Shown here: positions 27,090 through 36,224 of the stretch, one piece after another
Layout of the letters: the number at the start of each line of letters is the position of its first letter
How positions within the stretch are numbered: position 1 is the first letter of the stretch
Origin: Sphingobacterium kitahiroshimense
GTDB taxonomy: Bacteria > Bacteroidota > Bacteroidia > Sphingobacteriales > Sphingobacteriaceae
Direction of reading: 5' to 3'
NCBI RefSeq assembly: GCF_025961315.1
Contig: NZ_JAOQNK010000001.1
Location: 186,001-250,000, forward strand
DNA length: 64,000 bases
Position numbers and translations under genes: made by a program
Notes under the pieces: generated by a model
Seen by the model: the letters and a program-made list of their open reading frames with translations, nothing else
The model's database searches: none
What the model was told of the DNA's origin: nothing

Positions 27090-28376
27090 ATGGACGATAA
27101 ATTAATTGAACAGCTCAATCTATGGCATGAGAAAAGTAAGCACCGTCAAATTATTGAGACGCTTGAACAACTGCCGGCATCGGAATTAACCTATACGTTG
27201 AAAAACATGCTGGGACGGGCGTATAATAATATTTCGGATTACGGAAAAGCGCTTGATATTTTACTGTCGGAAAGTACGGCAGGAGCGGAAGATCCCTTGT
27301 GGAATTTTAGGGTGGGCTATGCTTACTACTATGGTAAGGAATATGAAAAGGCATTGCCTTATTTTCAAAAAAGTGCCGCGTTAGGGGATAGCACGGCTAA
27401 GAATTTTGAGGAATGGTGTGTTCAGGAGCTGAAAAATAAAATGGAGCAACCTCCTACGAATGATGGTGCTGATCTGGATAAAAAATGGTTTGATTTTACC
27501 TCACAATTTGTTGATAAGCTCAGCAATAATGAGAACGATTGGAACGCCCTGTCGGAGCACGAAAAGGAATTGGCAGCACTTTGGAAACTTGAAATGGATA
27601 TGTATAATGGCGGTTTTCTGCAGTTTTTCTGTAATTGGGGAACGGCTTGTTATGGCCATGCGGTAAGGGCATTGATGCGCTTAAAAGCAACGGAGTCATT
27701 AGCTATTATACAAAAGCAATATGAAATTATTGAACATCTGGAGGATAATCAAGAAATAGAGAAGTTGTGGGATATTCCGAATTATCTAACGGATGCTGAA
27801 CAGCATGAAATTTCTGAGGTCCTGGATCTACAGTACTGGGATAATAAAGATCAGATTATTGAAAAGACATTTACAGTTTACGCGGATTTAATGGATAATA
27901 ATGAAGGAAATACGGAACGTAAATCGACTTTAAATCAGATTGCCTGGTCTTTTTCATCGGAAGCGTACACAGATGCAGCACTATTTAATGAGGAGGTAAT
28001 GCAATACCAAAAAGATATTTTCGGGTCGGCCGAGCGATGGAATCCGAATGAGATCGTGCTTGACGCCTCAGCGGTGCAGATTCAATATGAAGCCTGGATC
28101 ATGAAACCATCTGACTTGCTGGAGAATGAACGTCTGATTTCGGAGGATGAGGATATTTTTGATGGGGAGGCCGATGATGAAGGATATCAGGTCGAGATTG
28201 TAGCTCAGTTTAAAGCCGATAATGATAAGAATTTTACCGCTTTGGAATTTTTGATGAAAGCACATAATCAACAGGCAAATAAGGAACTTGGCGACCATGT
28301 ATTTTTCGAGGGTATTGCCGAAGAACCTACAGAAGTGGATGGTGTGCCGACGTATTATATTGCTTGTGGCAGCTAA
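27090..28376 (+). CDS. TPR-containing DMP19/DUF4375-like protein
   Basis: Cytoplasmic protein of 428 residues. The N-terminus (about 1-115) has TPR-type helices (AYNNISDYGKALDILL; WNFRVGYAYYYGKEYEKALPYFQKSAALGD). Residues about 130-250 resemble DUF4375 (the C-terminal domain of the Neisseria DNA-mimic DMP19): AALWKLEMDMYNGGFLQFFCNWG. The C-terminal ~150 residues are very acidic (SEDEDIFDGEADDEGYQVEIVAQF) and unassigned. DUF4375 proteins occur next to toxins as presumed immunity factors; no toxin is visible here. The gap from the upstream gene is 38 bp, so operonic expression is likely. Confidence 0.7.
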   Translation: MDDKLIEQLNLWHEKSKHRQIIETLEQLPASELTYTLKNMLGRAYNNISDYGKALDILLSESTAGAEDPLWNFRVGYAYYYGKEYEKALPYFQKSAALGDSTAKNFEEWCVQELKNKMEQPPTNDGADLDKKWFDFTSQFVDKLSNNENDWNALSEHEKELAALWKLEMDMYNGGFLQFFCNWGTACYGHAVRALMRLKATESLAIIQKQYEIIEHLEDNQEIEKLWDIPNYLTDAEQHEISEVLDLQYWDNKDQIIEKTFTVYADLMDNNEGNTERKSTLNQIAWSFSSEAYTDAALFNEEVMQYQKDIFGSAERWNPNEIVLDASAVQIQYEAWIMKPSDLLENERLISEDEDIFDGEADDEGYQVEIVAQFKADNDKNFTALEFLMKAHNQQANKELGDHVFFEGIAEEPTEVDGVPTYYIACGS

Positions 28377-28432
28377 GTAATCCGATAATTTTCTATATCA
28401 TAATCGTTATTAGAAATTAAAATCATGAAGCT

Positions 28433-29023
28433 ATGGTGAGAAATATAAACTGGTTGGGACTGTTTGTTTTGTTATCTGGTATAATATTGACGGTGTGGAG
28501 TTGCCAGAATAAAGCTGCAGATACGGCACACAATAGGACTGAGGATCAGGACAGCACTTTCGTTATACGTGATTCCCTGGTTATGCAGGCAGATAAAAGA
28601 ACGGTATTGCCTGATACCATCGTGATTTCTAAAAAACATGATCCCAATGTTGTTGTCTGTGATATGGATGGCGACAGTCGTTTGGATACTGTGCATATCG
28701 TTCAAAATACGATAAATCATAAATATGGTCTTAAAGTGTCTTTCGGCAACAAAAAAACTACTTATCTAGGAATGGGACAGGATATTTTAGGTCAGGGATT
28801 TGATGATATTGACTGGGTCGGTATTTTTGAAAAAGCGCCGAGAGGAGAGGTCTATTATAATAATGTGAGTGATGAAGGTGAAATTATGACAGAAGATGAG
28901 GTCGATGAAAAGGATAAAATTAAATTACCGCATGATGGTGTTTTTATCCATCAGGCAGAAGCCTGTGGTGGTGGGATCATTTACATGAATAACGGTAAAT
29001 TTGAGTGGATTCAACAGGAGTAG
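28433..29023 (+). CDS. hypothetical lipoprotein with FG-GAP-like loop
   Basis: Protein of 196 residues with a lipoprotein-type N-terminus (LSGIILTVWSC, Cys24). It contains VVVCDMDGDSRLDTVHI, an FG-GAP/EF-like Asp-rich loop, and ends ACGGGIIYMNNGKFEWIQQE, a pattern shared with small Bacteroidota proteins that read 'value plus displayed quantity' repeats. No named family is recognised. It is last in the three-gene group (56-bp gap) and is closed by a strong terminator. Confidence 0.68.
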   Translation: MVRNINWLGLFVLLSGIILTVWSCQNKAADTAHNRTEDQDSTFVIRDSLVMQADKRTVLPDTIVISKKHDPNVVVCDMDGDSRLDTVHIVQNTINHKYGLKVSFGNKKTTYLGMGQDILGQGFDDIDWVGIFEKAPRGEVYYNNVSDEGEIMTEDEVDEKDKIKLPHDGVFIHQAEACGGGIIYMNNGKFEWIQQE

Positions 29024-29143
29024 CTTTTGACCAATGTCATGTACATAGATGGAAAATGAATTATTTTTGATGCTCGATCAGTTGAATCTGCAGTTCTCAT
29101 AATGATCCCTGTGACTGAATCCGTTCGGGATAGGGTAAGAAAT

Positions 29144-29180
29144 AAAAAGGCCAATCTCCTGTATTGAGATTGGCCTTTTT
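29144..29180. terminator. bidirectional terminator
   Basis: Perfect 15-bp stem (29144-29158 / 29166-29180) with a 7-nt loop and A/T runs on both sides, between convergent genes. Confidence 0.9.
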
Positions 29181-29198
29181 ACTTTTTATAAGCTGCGA

Positions 29199-31025
29199 TT
29201 AATTAGCAGGATAAACGAAAGGTTTACCATCAATCGTATTATTTTTGATATTGGCATTGATAACGCGCTCAAACAAAATTTCCTTTTTGTTCCAGTGAAA
29301 TGCCGGATACTCCTTATTTGTCTTAATCGTATTGTTATTGAAAGTAATGCCATCTACAGATTTCGCATATAGAATTGGCTTATCAAAAGTTTCAAAATAG
29401 TTGTTTTCGATCTTGATACCGCTATGGAAGTATTTCTGCTGGTTTTTCAAGTCAGGAATCTCAGGATAGATGGAGATCACCGCATTGGTAAACTGGAACA
29501 TGTTGGTCAAAGCATTGATAAACTTATTGTTTTTGATCGTGATATCACGGCATGTACCTGTTTCGTACCAGCCGTTGCTATCGCCACATAAAAGAATGGC
29601 TGTTCCTGAGGTATGATCAAATAGATTATTTTCCACTACGGTCTTTTGAGGAGTACTGAACAGTGCACCCCGTGCTCTGTTGTTTCGTACAGTATTGCCT
29701 TTAAACTCTACTTTTGGTGTCCACGTCAGGTTTTCAATACCGATGTCCAATTTGGTTGGATCGATGTAATCATCTAAGGGTTTTGTGAATACAATTTTGA
29801 AATCCTGGATCGGATCGCTATCTTTTTTACGGATTACTTCGATGGATTGAATACTGTTTTTATTGTCCCAGAGCTCCATTGTTTTGGATTGGATAAACTG
29901 TACTGAATCGGTCGCATAGCCCCAGTCAAAACCATAGGACTGTTCGTGCATGTATTTTGCAAGTACGGTTTTATTGTCCAGTTTTTGTGTGATTTTGAGA
30001 TAAGTACCATGAATATTGATTGCATCGTCCATCATGTTTTCATATCGTCCATTATTGGATATGATCACACCTTTACAGCCTGAGAAATGGGTTGCATCTG
30101 CCTGTGCTGTAAAATAACGGGGATCGTTTTTCCCTCTTAATGAGACATTGAATTTTTCTAAATAAATGTTTTCAGTCAGCTGTGCCAACAGACCCATTCC
30201 TTCGGAATAGTGAACCGATATATTTTCTAATCTGGTGTCTTTACCTTTGTGCACGAAAATACCGGGATTAGGTCTATGCCAGCTTCTCATGGCAACGACT
30301 GTTCCGGGTATTAATTTTGAATTCTTCCACTTGAAGGCTTTGATGATTCCTTTTGATATTTCTGCTACATGTGCTGTGCCCACTGCGATATCACTGGTAT
30401 TGTACACGATATGCTTTGTTTTTTCTTCAAAAGCGATACCGGAGGTGGGTTTCATTTCCCAACCTTCACCGGTATTGTAGAAGGTGCTGTCTTTGATGGT
30501 ATAAGTGACCCAGGGAGCAGTCTGGTACGTGATTGTACCTGCTTGGGTATCGTTTTCTAAGATTTTAACCTGACAGATCTGGGGTTGCTCGAAGTCGATA
30601 TGCAGATTTTTAAGGCTGAGGTTTTGATTTTCAACCAATGCAAGGGGTAACATACGTCCATGAAAGATCAGGTCTGAGCCTTGTCCGTCTATGGTGATGT
30701 TGCTGAGGTTTTCTAAGGTAATACCAACGGTCTTAGGATTGTCCTGATCATGGTTGGAGATGTAATAGGTTCTTTTTTGTGCTCCTTCTTCATGGAAATC
30801 GTAACGTCCTTTTTTGAATTTGATTACTATAGGATTACCTTTTCCAGCCTCAGTAACTATTTTCTGAATCGCTTGATTGAGGGTTGCACTGCTGTTTTTC
30901 CCCGTATTGGGGTTGATGCCATACTTTGTTAAGTCGTAGACTTTGGGCGTAGAATTTGCCTGTGCCTGAAAGCTGATGAAAGCGATCATAACGACCGACA
31001 TGTTTTTTCTGAACCAATTTGTCAT
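29199..31025 (-). CDS. GH110 alpha-1,3-galactosidase-like right-handed beta-helix enzyme
   Basis: Exported 608-residue protein with a signal peptide (IAFISFQAQA, about 1-23). It reads as glycoside hydrolase family 110: a pectate-lyase-like N-terminus (VYDLTKYGINPNTGKNSSATLNQAI), a parallel beta-helix, and the Asp-rich motifs AQADATHFSGCKG and MMDDAINIHGTYL (Asp333/Asp334) that are conserved in the family. GH110 enzymes remove terminal alpha-1,3-linked galactose, for example from blood-group-B or linear Gal-alpha-1,3-Gal structures. No SusC/D or other glycosidase is adjacent, so this looks like a stand-alone gene with its own promoter. Confidence 0.87.
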   Translation of the reverse strand: MTNWFRKNMSVVMIAFISFQAQANSTPKVYDLTKYGINPNTGKNSSATLNQAIQKIVTEAGKGNPIVIKFKKGRYDFHEEGAQKRTYYISNHDQDNPKTVGITLENLSNITIDGQGSDLIFHGRMLPLALVENQNLSLKNLHIDFEQPQICQVKILENDTQAGTITYQTAPWVTYTIKDSTFYNTGEGWEMKPTSGIAFEEKTKHIVYNTSDIAVGTAHVAEISKGIIKAFKWKNSKLIPGTVVAMRSWHRPNPGIFVHKGKDTRLENISVHYSEGMGLLAQLTENIYLEKFNVSLRGKNDPRYFTAQADATHFSGCKGVIISNNGRYENMMDDAINIHGTYLKITQKLDNKTVLAKYMHEQSYGFDWGYATDSVQFIQSKTMELWDNKNSIQSIEVIRKKDSDPIQDFKIVFTKPLDDYIDPTKLDIGIENLTWTPKVEFKGNTVRNNRARGALFSTPQKTVVENNLFDHTSGTAILLCGDSNGWYETGTCRDITIKNNKFINALTNMFQFTNAVISIYPEIPDLKNQQKYFHSGIKIENNYFETFDKPILYAKSVDGITFNNNTIKTNKEYPAFHWNKKEILFERVINANIKNNTIDGKPFVYPAN

Positions 31026-31102
31026 TTTAATAAATTAGTAAGTTCGGTTTTTAAAAGATTTAAGGTTTTATATTGGGGGCTTTATGTCCGATATATTATG
31101 TA

Positions 31103-31133
31103 CAAACATAGTTTAATAGATCAGGATTTCAAA
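31103..31133 (-). promoter_or_regulatory. promoter of the GH110 gene
   Basis: Read on the minus strand: TTTG (complement of 31130-31133), 19-bp spacer, TATGTTTG (complement of 31103-31110). The start codon is about 78 bp downstream. Confidence 0.65.
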
Positions 31134-31536
31134 GCGGATATTGGTTTAAAAATGCATTTACGGCCATTGTAATCAGATTAATACGTGTTCTCAAACAAAT
31201 GCAGCTGATCGACAGACCTGTTTTTATTTCTGTTTTTTTTAAGTAAAACGGTCATGCAAACGTTTGTCATTGCCGATATTTTTTATTCCTTCATCAGGAG
31301 CATATGTTTATTTCCTTACTGATTTTGATGATCGGAGAATTTCATTTTTAATAAAATTACCGCCAAATCTATTATTCTGATTTTTACAACTCTGGTTATT
31401 GAGATAAGAAGATAAGCATGAATTAATAGCGTGATAGTAGTTGACGTTTGTTTTTAGTTATCGAGTTTAGTATTCATGATTTTGATGGCTTTTGAAATAA
31501 TGTTTAAATATCTCGATGGTAGGAAAAATAATGTTG

Positions 31537-31544
31537 TATATTTG
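31537..31544 (+). promoter_or_regulatory. -7 promoter box of lipoprotein gene
   Basis: TATATTTG, exact TAnnTTTG consensus, 20 bp before the start codon; no convincing -33 element. Confidence 0.4.
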
Positions 31545-31564
31545 GGGTCAAAATAATTATTGGA

Positions 31565-32317
31565 ATGAACAGATACTATAAACTTTTGCCTCTGGCAATT
31601 ATTTTATTAGCGAGCGCTTGTCAAAAAACAGAAACATTAGAAGAAAATAAAGTCGAGGTTGATTTGTATTCGAAATCTGATAGTGTGTCATTCTATGTCA
31701 ATGGAAAACACTATACCACAGAAGTAGATAGTGACATTGAAAAGTATGGATATAGGAATGGAGGTGCCAACTTGAGGTTAAGTGATACGAAAGGCAAATG
31801 GACATACGGTAGTGCAGGAAAAGATCTATACTGGGTAGGTGCACCCGATTCTATACAATATTCAACAAGTTATACGAATTATTTTCCAGGAGGTTCTATT
31901 GAATTTAATTATGTAAAAAACTATAAGGAAATAGAATTGGTGGAAGATAGTAATACGCTAGTGCCTCGAAAAGATAAAATATTCTATAAAGTAGGTAAAT
32001 ATGACTATGCTATGGATTTTAAACGTAGGAATTGGGATGAGGGGGTTGCTATTGAATTATCCTTAAAAGATTTAGGAGGACTAACGTCTTTTAGTACACT
32101 AGCTAATCGTTTTGAAACACAACTGAATGCCACTAGTCAAAATGACTCCAAGTTTGAAATACTCAAAGTGGAAGAAATAAAAGGAACTAAGCTCGTTATA
32201 ATCGAAGGTAAATTTGAAGTAAATTTATTTGATGATCAAGAGCAAAAGGTGGTTCGTGTGACTGATGGTTATTTTAGAAGTAAGGTGTACAGATCTGGTA
32301 ATAGATCCACTTATTAA
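31565..32317 (+). CDS. hypothetical lipoprotein, paralogue A
   Basis: SPII lipoprotein of 250 residues (lipobox ILLASAC, Cys19). The mature domain begins DSVSFYVNGKHYTTEVDSD and shares with the next gene the blocks NLRLSDTKGKW, YWVGAPDSIQY, YYKVGKYDYAMDFKRR-like, SKFEILKVEEIKGT and a C-terminal GYFRSKVY. The family is unknown to me; 'NGK.Y' openings are common in Bacteroidota outer-surface lipoproteins of calycin or beta-sandwich type. It ends 2 bp before a hairpin. Confidence 0.75.
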   Translation: MNRYYKLLPLAIILLASACQKTETLEENKVEVDLYSKSDSVSFYVNGKHYTTEVDSDIEKYGYRNGGANLRLSDTKGKWTYGSAGKDLYWVGAPDSIQYSTSYTNYFPGGSIEFNYVKNYKEIELVEDSNTLVPRKDKIFYKVGKYDYAMDFKRRNWDEGVAIELSLKDLGGLTSFSTLANRFETQLNATSQNDSKFEILKVEEIKGTKLVIIEGKFEVNLFDDQEQKVVRVTDGYFRSKVYRSGNRSTY

Positions 32318-32639
32318 GTTTACTGCTTTGGCAAAAGTATTTTGACAAAGCAGTAATCAATAACCACATTTTCTTAAGGCATATTCTTAACAAACATATC
32401 ATTAGGGGCGATGACAGATCTATTAAAATCTTATCAAAAGATCTTTACACTTTTTGTATCCCTTATCGAAGAGGCGGACAGTTGGGTAAATGAATGAGTT
32501 TTTTTTTATTAAAGCCTATGTTTTAAGTTTTTGTTAGGAAATATTTTATATATGTAAGGTACAGACTGTCGTATGATTAGTGTGTAAAATTATACTTTTT
32601 GAGGAAAAAAATGTTATCTTTTAGTTTTTAAAATTAAAT
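32318..32639. other. intergenic between paralogous lipoproteins
   Basis: 322 bp without a gene. A hairpin with 11-bp perfect arms (TTACTGCTTTG, 32320-32330; complement 32346-32356; 15-nt loop) immediately follows the first gene and may protect or end its transcript; no U-run follows. A -7-like box TATCTTTT (32615-32622) precedes the second gene. Confidence 0.5.
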
Positions 32640-33416
32640 ATGAATAAATATTATATTCTTTTGCCGATTATGGCGCTTTTGTTGACTAGCTCATGTGAAA
32701 AAACGGAAGCAGTAGTAACTCCTGAAATCATAGAAGAGGCAAAGCCAGCTATGCTTTTAGATAGTATTTCATTTGTTCTCAATGGAAAACAGTATGGGTT
32801 TACTTCTGATGATTATATTGCTTCCGGAAGTGGACATGGTAATCAGGGCGTTAATTTGAGATTGAGTGATACAGCTGCGAATTGGTATCATTCTGCTCCA
32901 GATCATCGGTACTGGATCGGTGCACCAGATTCAGTGCAATATTATTCTGTCTCTAATTATAGTTTTGGCGATCGAGATATTACTGCTCGCTTTTATTTTA
33001 TAAAAAATAATAAAATATCAGAAATGTTGGAATCAGGCGGTATGTATTATCCTCGAAAATCTGCCTTATTTTATCAGGAAAGAGATTACAATTATGCTGT
33101 AGATTTTGGACGCAGAGGTAAACAGGAGGGGGTAGCCCTTAAGATGGGAGTAAAAGGAGTTGGTTTTGGCTCAACGTTTAGCAGTAAAACCATGAACCAA
33201 GAATCAAAGCTTACAGCAGAAAGTCAGCTTGATTCGAAATTTAAGATCCTAAAAGTGGAAGAAATCAAAGACACAAATTTTGTATGGGTTGAAGGAACTT
33301 TTGATGCTAATTTATTTAACGATAATGAGGAGAAGACCTTTCGCGTTACGGGTGGATATTTTAGAATAAGGGCTCTCAAATATGGAAACGGGTTTACTTA
33401 CGGATTTACATTTTAA
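32640..33416 (+). CDS. hypothetical lipoprotein, paralogue B
   Basis: SPII lipoprotein of 258 residues (lipobox LLTSSC, Cys19), a tandem paralogue of the previous gene. Shared blocks: DSISFVLNGKQY, NLRLSDTAANW, YWIGAPDSVQYY, YNYAVDFGRRGKQEGVALK, SKFKILKVEEIKDT, FDANLFNDNEEKTFRVTGGYFR. Conservation is highest in the C-terminal third; the linker after the Cys diverges. The family is unrecognised. It ends at a strong A/T-flanked terminator. Confidence 0.77.
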   Translation: MNKYYILLPIMALLLTSSCEKTEAVVTPEIIEEAKPAMLLDSISFVLNGKQYGFTSDDYIASGSGHGNQGVNLRLSDTAANWYHSAPDHRYWIGAPDSVQYYSVSNYSFGDRDITARFYFIKNNKISEMLESGGMYYPRKSALFYQERDYNYAVDFGRRGKQEGVALKMGVKGVGFGSTFSSKTMNQESKLTAESQLDSKFKILKVEEIKDTNFVWVEGTFDANLFNDNEEKTFRVTGGYFRIRALKYGNGFTYGFTF

Positions 33417-33447
33417 TAGTTTTTAAAATTAGATAAGTAATTTCAAA

Positions 33448-33489
33448 CAATAAAAAAAAAGCAACTTTTAAAGTTGCTTTTTTTTATTG
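33448..33489. terminator. strong terminator after paralogue B
   Basis: Inverted repeat CAATAAAAAAAAGCAACTTT against its complement, with a T-run on the right and an A-run on the left. It can act for either convergent transcript. Confidence 0.85.
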
Positions 33490-33590
33490 TTTAACGATCC
33501 TTTATTCTTAATAAAGCGGTCTGTGCAAACCTCTAAGTGCGCCTTTGCACTGAAAAGCAATACATTTGGGTTTCTTCCGATTCCCTATGA

Positions 33591-34592
33591 TTATTGATTC
33601 ACAAGTTTCATGGATCCTTCGTTATAACGTTCTCCCAAGATGGGGTATCGTTGGATCAGGTTATTAATTTCCGTTAAATTTTCGGGTGTTAGCTGAACAT
33701 CAATTGCACCTACATTTTCTTCCAGGTACTTTCTTTTTTTAGTTCCGGGAATCGGGATAATGTCTTCGCCCTGTGCTAAGACCCATGCTAAAGCAAGTTG
33801 TGCGGGTGTACAATTTATATTTTTGGCTAATGCCGCAAATCCGGTCACCAGTTTATTGTTATTGACGATGTTTTCCTCTTGATAGCGTGGTAAAGATTTT
33901 CGAAAATCATCGGCTGCAAGGGTATCCATCTGGAGCGTATTGGTTACTAAACCACGAGCCAGAGGTGAATAGGGCACAAGTGAAATCCCAAGTTCACGTG
34001 TTGTCTGCAAAATCTCGCTTTCTACATCTCTGGTTAGCAGGGAGTATTCGCTTTGGAGTGCAGAAATGGGATGTACTGCATGTGCTTTTCTTAATGATGC
34101 CGGCGAAGCTTCACTCAGTCCAAGGTATCGTATTTTTCCTTCTTTAACGAGATCGGCCATTGCACCGACAGTTTCTTCAATAGGGATATTGGCATCGACA
34201 CGATGTGCATAATACAGATCGATGGTATCAATTTTAAGTCGCTTGAGACTTTGCTCAACGGCAATTTTCATCCATGCGGGCGAAGCGTCAAAATAAGTTC
34301 CGGCGGCATTGCTTGGTCCTGCAATCCCATCTTTAAAGCGAAATCCAAATTTAGTAGCAATAAAGATCTTTTCCCGATTGGGGACTAAAATTTTAGCGAT
34401 CAGTTCTTCATTTGCTCCATTTGCGTACATGTCGGCGGTATCCCAGAAATTGATGCCCAGGTCAAGGGATTTTTCTAATGTGGCTAAGCTCTCTTTATCG
34501 TCCGTAGGTCCATAAGCAAAGCTCATACCCATGCAACCCAATCCTAATGCGGATAGCTGTTCGTCTGTTGTTCCGAGTTTTCTGTATTTCAT
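33591..34592 (-). CDS. aldo/keto reductase
   Basis: Aldo/keto reductase of about 333 residues starting [25 protein letters not shown]. Tetrad: Asp/Tyr in [16 protein letters not shown], Lys in IATKFGF, His in YYAHRVD. Cofactor region [19 protein letters not shown]. This is the YghZ/AKR13-like group. The frame extends 24 bp to a TTG at 34616, but ATG 34592 gives the family N-terminus. An AraC regulator lies immediately upstream on the same strand (90-bp gap) and probably controls it. Confidence 0.94.
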   Translation of the reverse strand: MKYRKLGTTDEQLSALGLGCMGMSFAYGPTDDKESLATLEKSLDLGINFWDTADMYANGANEELIAKILVPNREKIFIATKFGFRFKDGIAGPSNAAGTYFDASPAWMKIAVEQSLKRLKIDTIDLYYAHRVDANIPIEETVGAMADLVKEGKIRYLGLSEASPASLRKAHAVHPISALQSEYSLLTRDVESEILQTTRELGISLVPYSPLARGLVTNTLQMDTLAADDFRKSLPRYQEENIVNNNKLVTGFAALAKNINCTPAQLALAWVLAQGEDIIPIPGTKKRKYLEENVGAIDVQLTPENLTEINNLIQRYPILGERYNEGSMKLVNQ

Positions 34593-34682
34593 GATGTTCT
34601 CATTTTGTTTATACAAATGTAGCGCACGGTCTCAAAAACTGACTTATAACGATCAAACAGATTGTTATAATAATCAAACAAT

Positions 34683-35579
34683 CTACCGCAGCTGTGTGGG
34701 TGCCATGCCGGTGTGTTTTTTAAAGTATAGTGTAAAGTAAGAGGGGTATTCGAAACCTAAACTGTAGGCGATATCGGAAATATTCCAATCGGTATGCTGC
34801 AGTAAAGCTTTTGCTTCTTTGATGATGCGTGCGGCGATATGTGCTGTAGTGGTTTTACCCGTTATTTCTTTGACCGACCGGTTAAGATGATTGATGTGCA
34901 GGGATAGTGCAGTGGCATAATCTGCTGGGTTCTTCAATTTGAGTACGAGTGCTGGAGAATCTATCGGAAATTGTCTTTCCAGTAGTTCGAGAAATAAGGC
35001 TGATATTCTAGAAGTAGCATTCACATACTTATGAAAGTTGGTCGTCGGATTGTTTTTCATTGCCTCATGAATGATCAAGTGCAGATAACTGCGCAATACA
35101 TCGTATTTATGAGCGTATGTGGAAGACATCTCGGCCTGCATTTTCTGGAAAATAAAGGACAACTCCGCTAATTGGGCTTCGTTTGGGAAGAAAATGGGAT
35201 TAGATCCGATCTGAAATAAGGGCGTGTCGTGCAACTGACTTGTGCGTTCACTATGTTGAATGAAATCTTCTGTGAAGAGGCAGTACCAACCGGACTGTTG
35301 TTCGGATTCAGCTTCCCAAGAATAGGGGACAATGGGGTTCGAAAAAAGCAGTGCTGGACCATCAATCTGGATCCATTTATCGGCATAATAAATCTTTCCT
35401 TTACCAATGATCAGGGAAACTTTATAAAAATCACGTCTACTATAGGGGCTTACAACTGCGCAGGTCTCTCGACTGAAAACATTGATATGACCGATGCCTG
35501 CATTGTCCAATGGCACATGAGTGGGTGCATGACTTGGCAAGCGGCTGTAAAAATCATTGACACTTTCTGCTTGTTTCAT
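34683..35579 (-). CDS. AraC family transcriptional regulator
   Basis: Regulator of 298 residues. The N-terminal domain is a cupin-type sensor (HINVFSRETCAVVSPYSRRDFYKVSLIIGKGKIYYADKWIQIDGPALLFSNPIVPYSWE). The C-terminal HTH is LSLHINHLNRSVKEITGKTTTAHIAARIIKEAKALLQHTDWNISDIAYSLGFEYPSYFTLYFKKHTGMAPTQLR. It is encoded directly upstream of an aldo/keto reductase on the same strand, a common pairing in Bacteroidota. Confidence 0.93.
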   Translation of the reverse strand: MKQAESVNDFYSRLPSHAPTHVPLDNAGIGHINVFSRETCAVVSPYSRRDFYKVSLIIGKGKIYYADKWIQIDGPALLFSNPIVPYSWEAESEQQSGWYCLFTEDFIQHSERTSQLHDTPLFQIGSNPIFFPNEAQLAELSFIFQKMQAEMSSTYAHKYDVLRSYLHLIIHEAMKNNPTTNFHKYVNATSRISALFLELLERQFPIDSPALVLKLKNPADYATALSLHINHLNRSVKEITGKTTTAHIAARIIKEAKALLQHTDWNISDIAYSLGFEYPSYFTLYFKKHTGMAPTQLR

Positions 35580-35731
35580 GGTGTAAATATATAAAATTCA
35601 AACAAATTAAGTGTCATCCTTTTGTGCGGAAATGAAAGGTTTAAGGAGGTGATGTGATTTACTTGTCCTATGAGAAGTAGAATAGAATTTGATTTGCTTA
35701 ATTTTATAATAGATATAAAAGATAGTAGCGT

Positions 35732-36118
35732 ATGAATCCAAAAAAGATATGGTCTAATTTGGCAGTGACCGATTTAGACCGGACAACAAAATTTTATACT
35801 GCGTTGGGTTTTCAACCGAATGGGCGATCAGCAGATCTGACAAGTTTTCTGTTTGGTGAAGATCATTTTGTAATCCATTTTTTCTTAAAGCATATCCTTC
35901 GCGAGGCGATGTTAGGGGCTATGGCAGATACATCCAAATCTAATGAAATCATTTTTACGCTTGCCGCATCAAGTACAGAAGAGGCGGATCGTTGGGCTAC
36001 TGAGGTGGAAGATGCTGGTGGAACATTGATTTCTAAGCCTGCAGCTTTTGGAAAGGGATATTATGGTTTTGTATTTGCGGACCCTGATGGCCATCGGTTT
36101 AATGTTTTTCATATGTAA
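35732..36118 (+). CDS. VOC (glyoxalase/bleomycin-resistance fold) protein
   Basis: Single-domain vicinal-oxygen-chelate protein of 128 residues: WSNLAVTDLDRTTKFYTALGFQPN at the N-terminus, GYYGFVFADPDGHRFNVFHM at the C-terminus. Potential metal ligands are present (His in DHFVIHFF; the typical C-terminal Glu is replaced by Asn in HRFNVF). The substrate is unknown. It is divergent from the AraC gene and unlinked to a clear pathway. Confidence 0.9.
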   Translation: MNPKKIWSNLAVTDLDRTTKFYTALGFQPNGRSADLTSFLFGEDHFVIHFFLKHILREAMLGAMADTSKSNEIIFTLAASSTEEADRWATEVEDAGGTLISKPAAFGKGYYGFVFADPDGHRFNVFHM

Positions 36119-36224
36119 AAGAACATGAATTTCGATAGCATTTATTTGAAATTATGATTATTGTATCGGACTATAAATAATTTATTTTCTTTACAGTCCG
36201 ATGCTACTTATTATTTTTAGTCCG

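Larger units (their letters stand above)
31026..31564. other. 539-bp gene-free divergent region
   Basis: Very AT-rich. It contains the GH110 promoter (minus strand, 31103-31133) and a -7 box for the following lipoprotein gene (31537-31544). Nothing else stood out. Confidence 0.5.

Noticed and set aside
25747..29023. Anti-phage defence island or toxin-immunity locus
   Set aside because: No nuclease, toxin or secretion gene is recognisable; the immunity idea is kept only as a weak inference.
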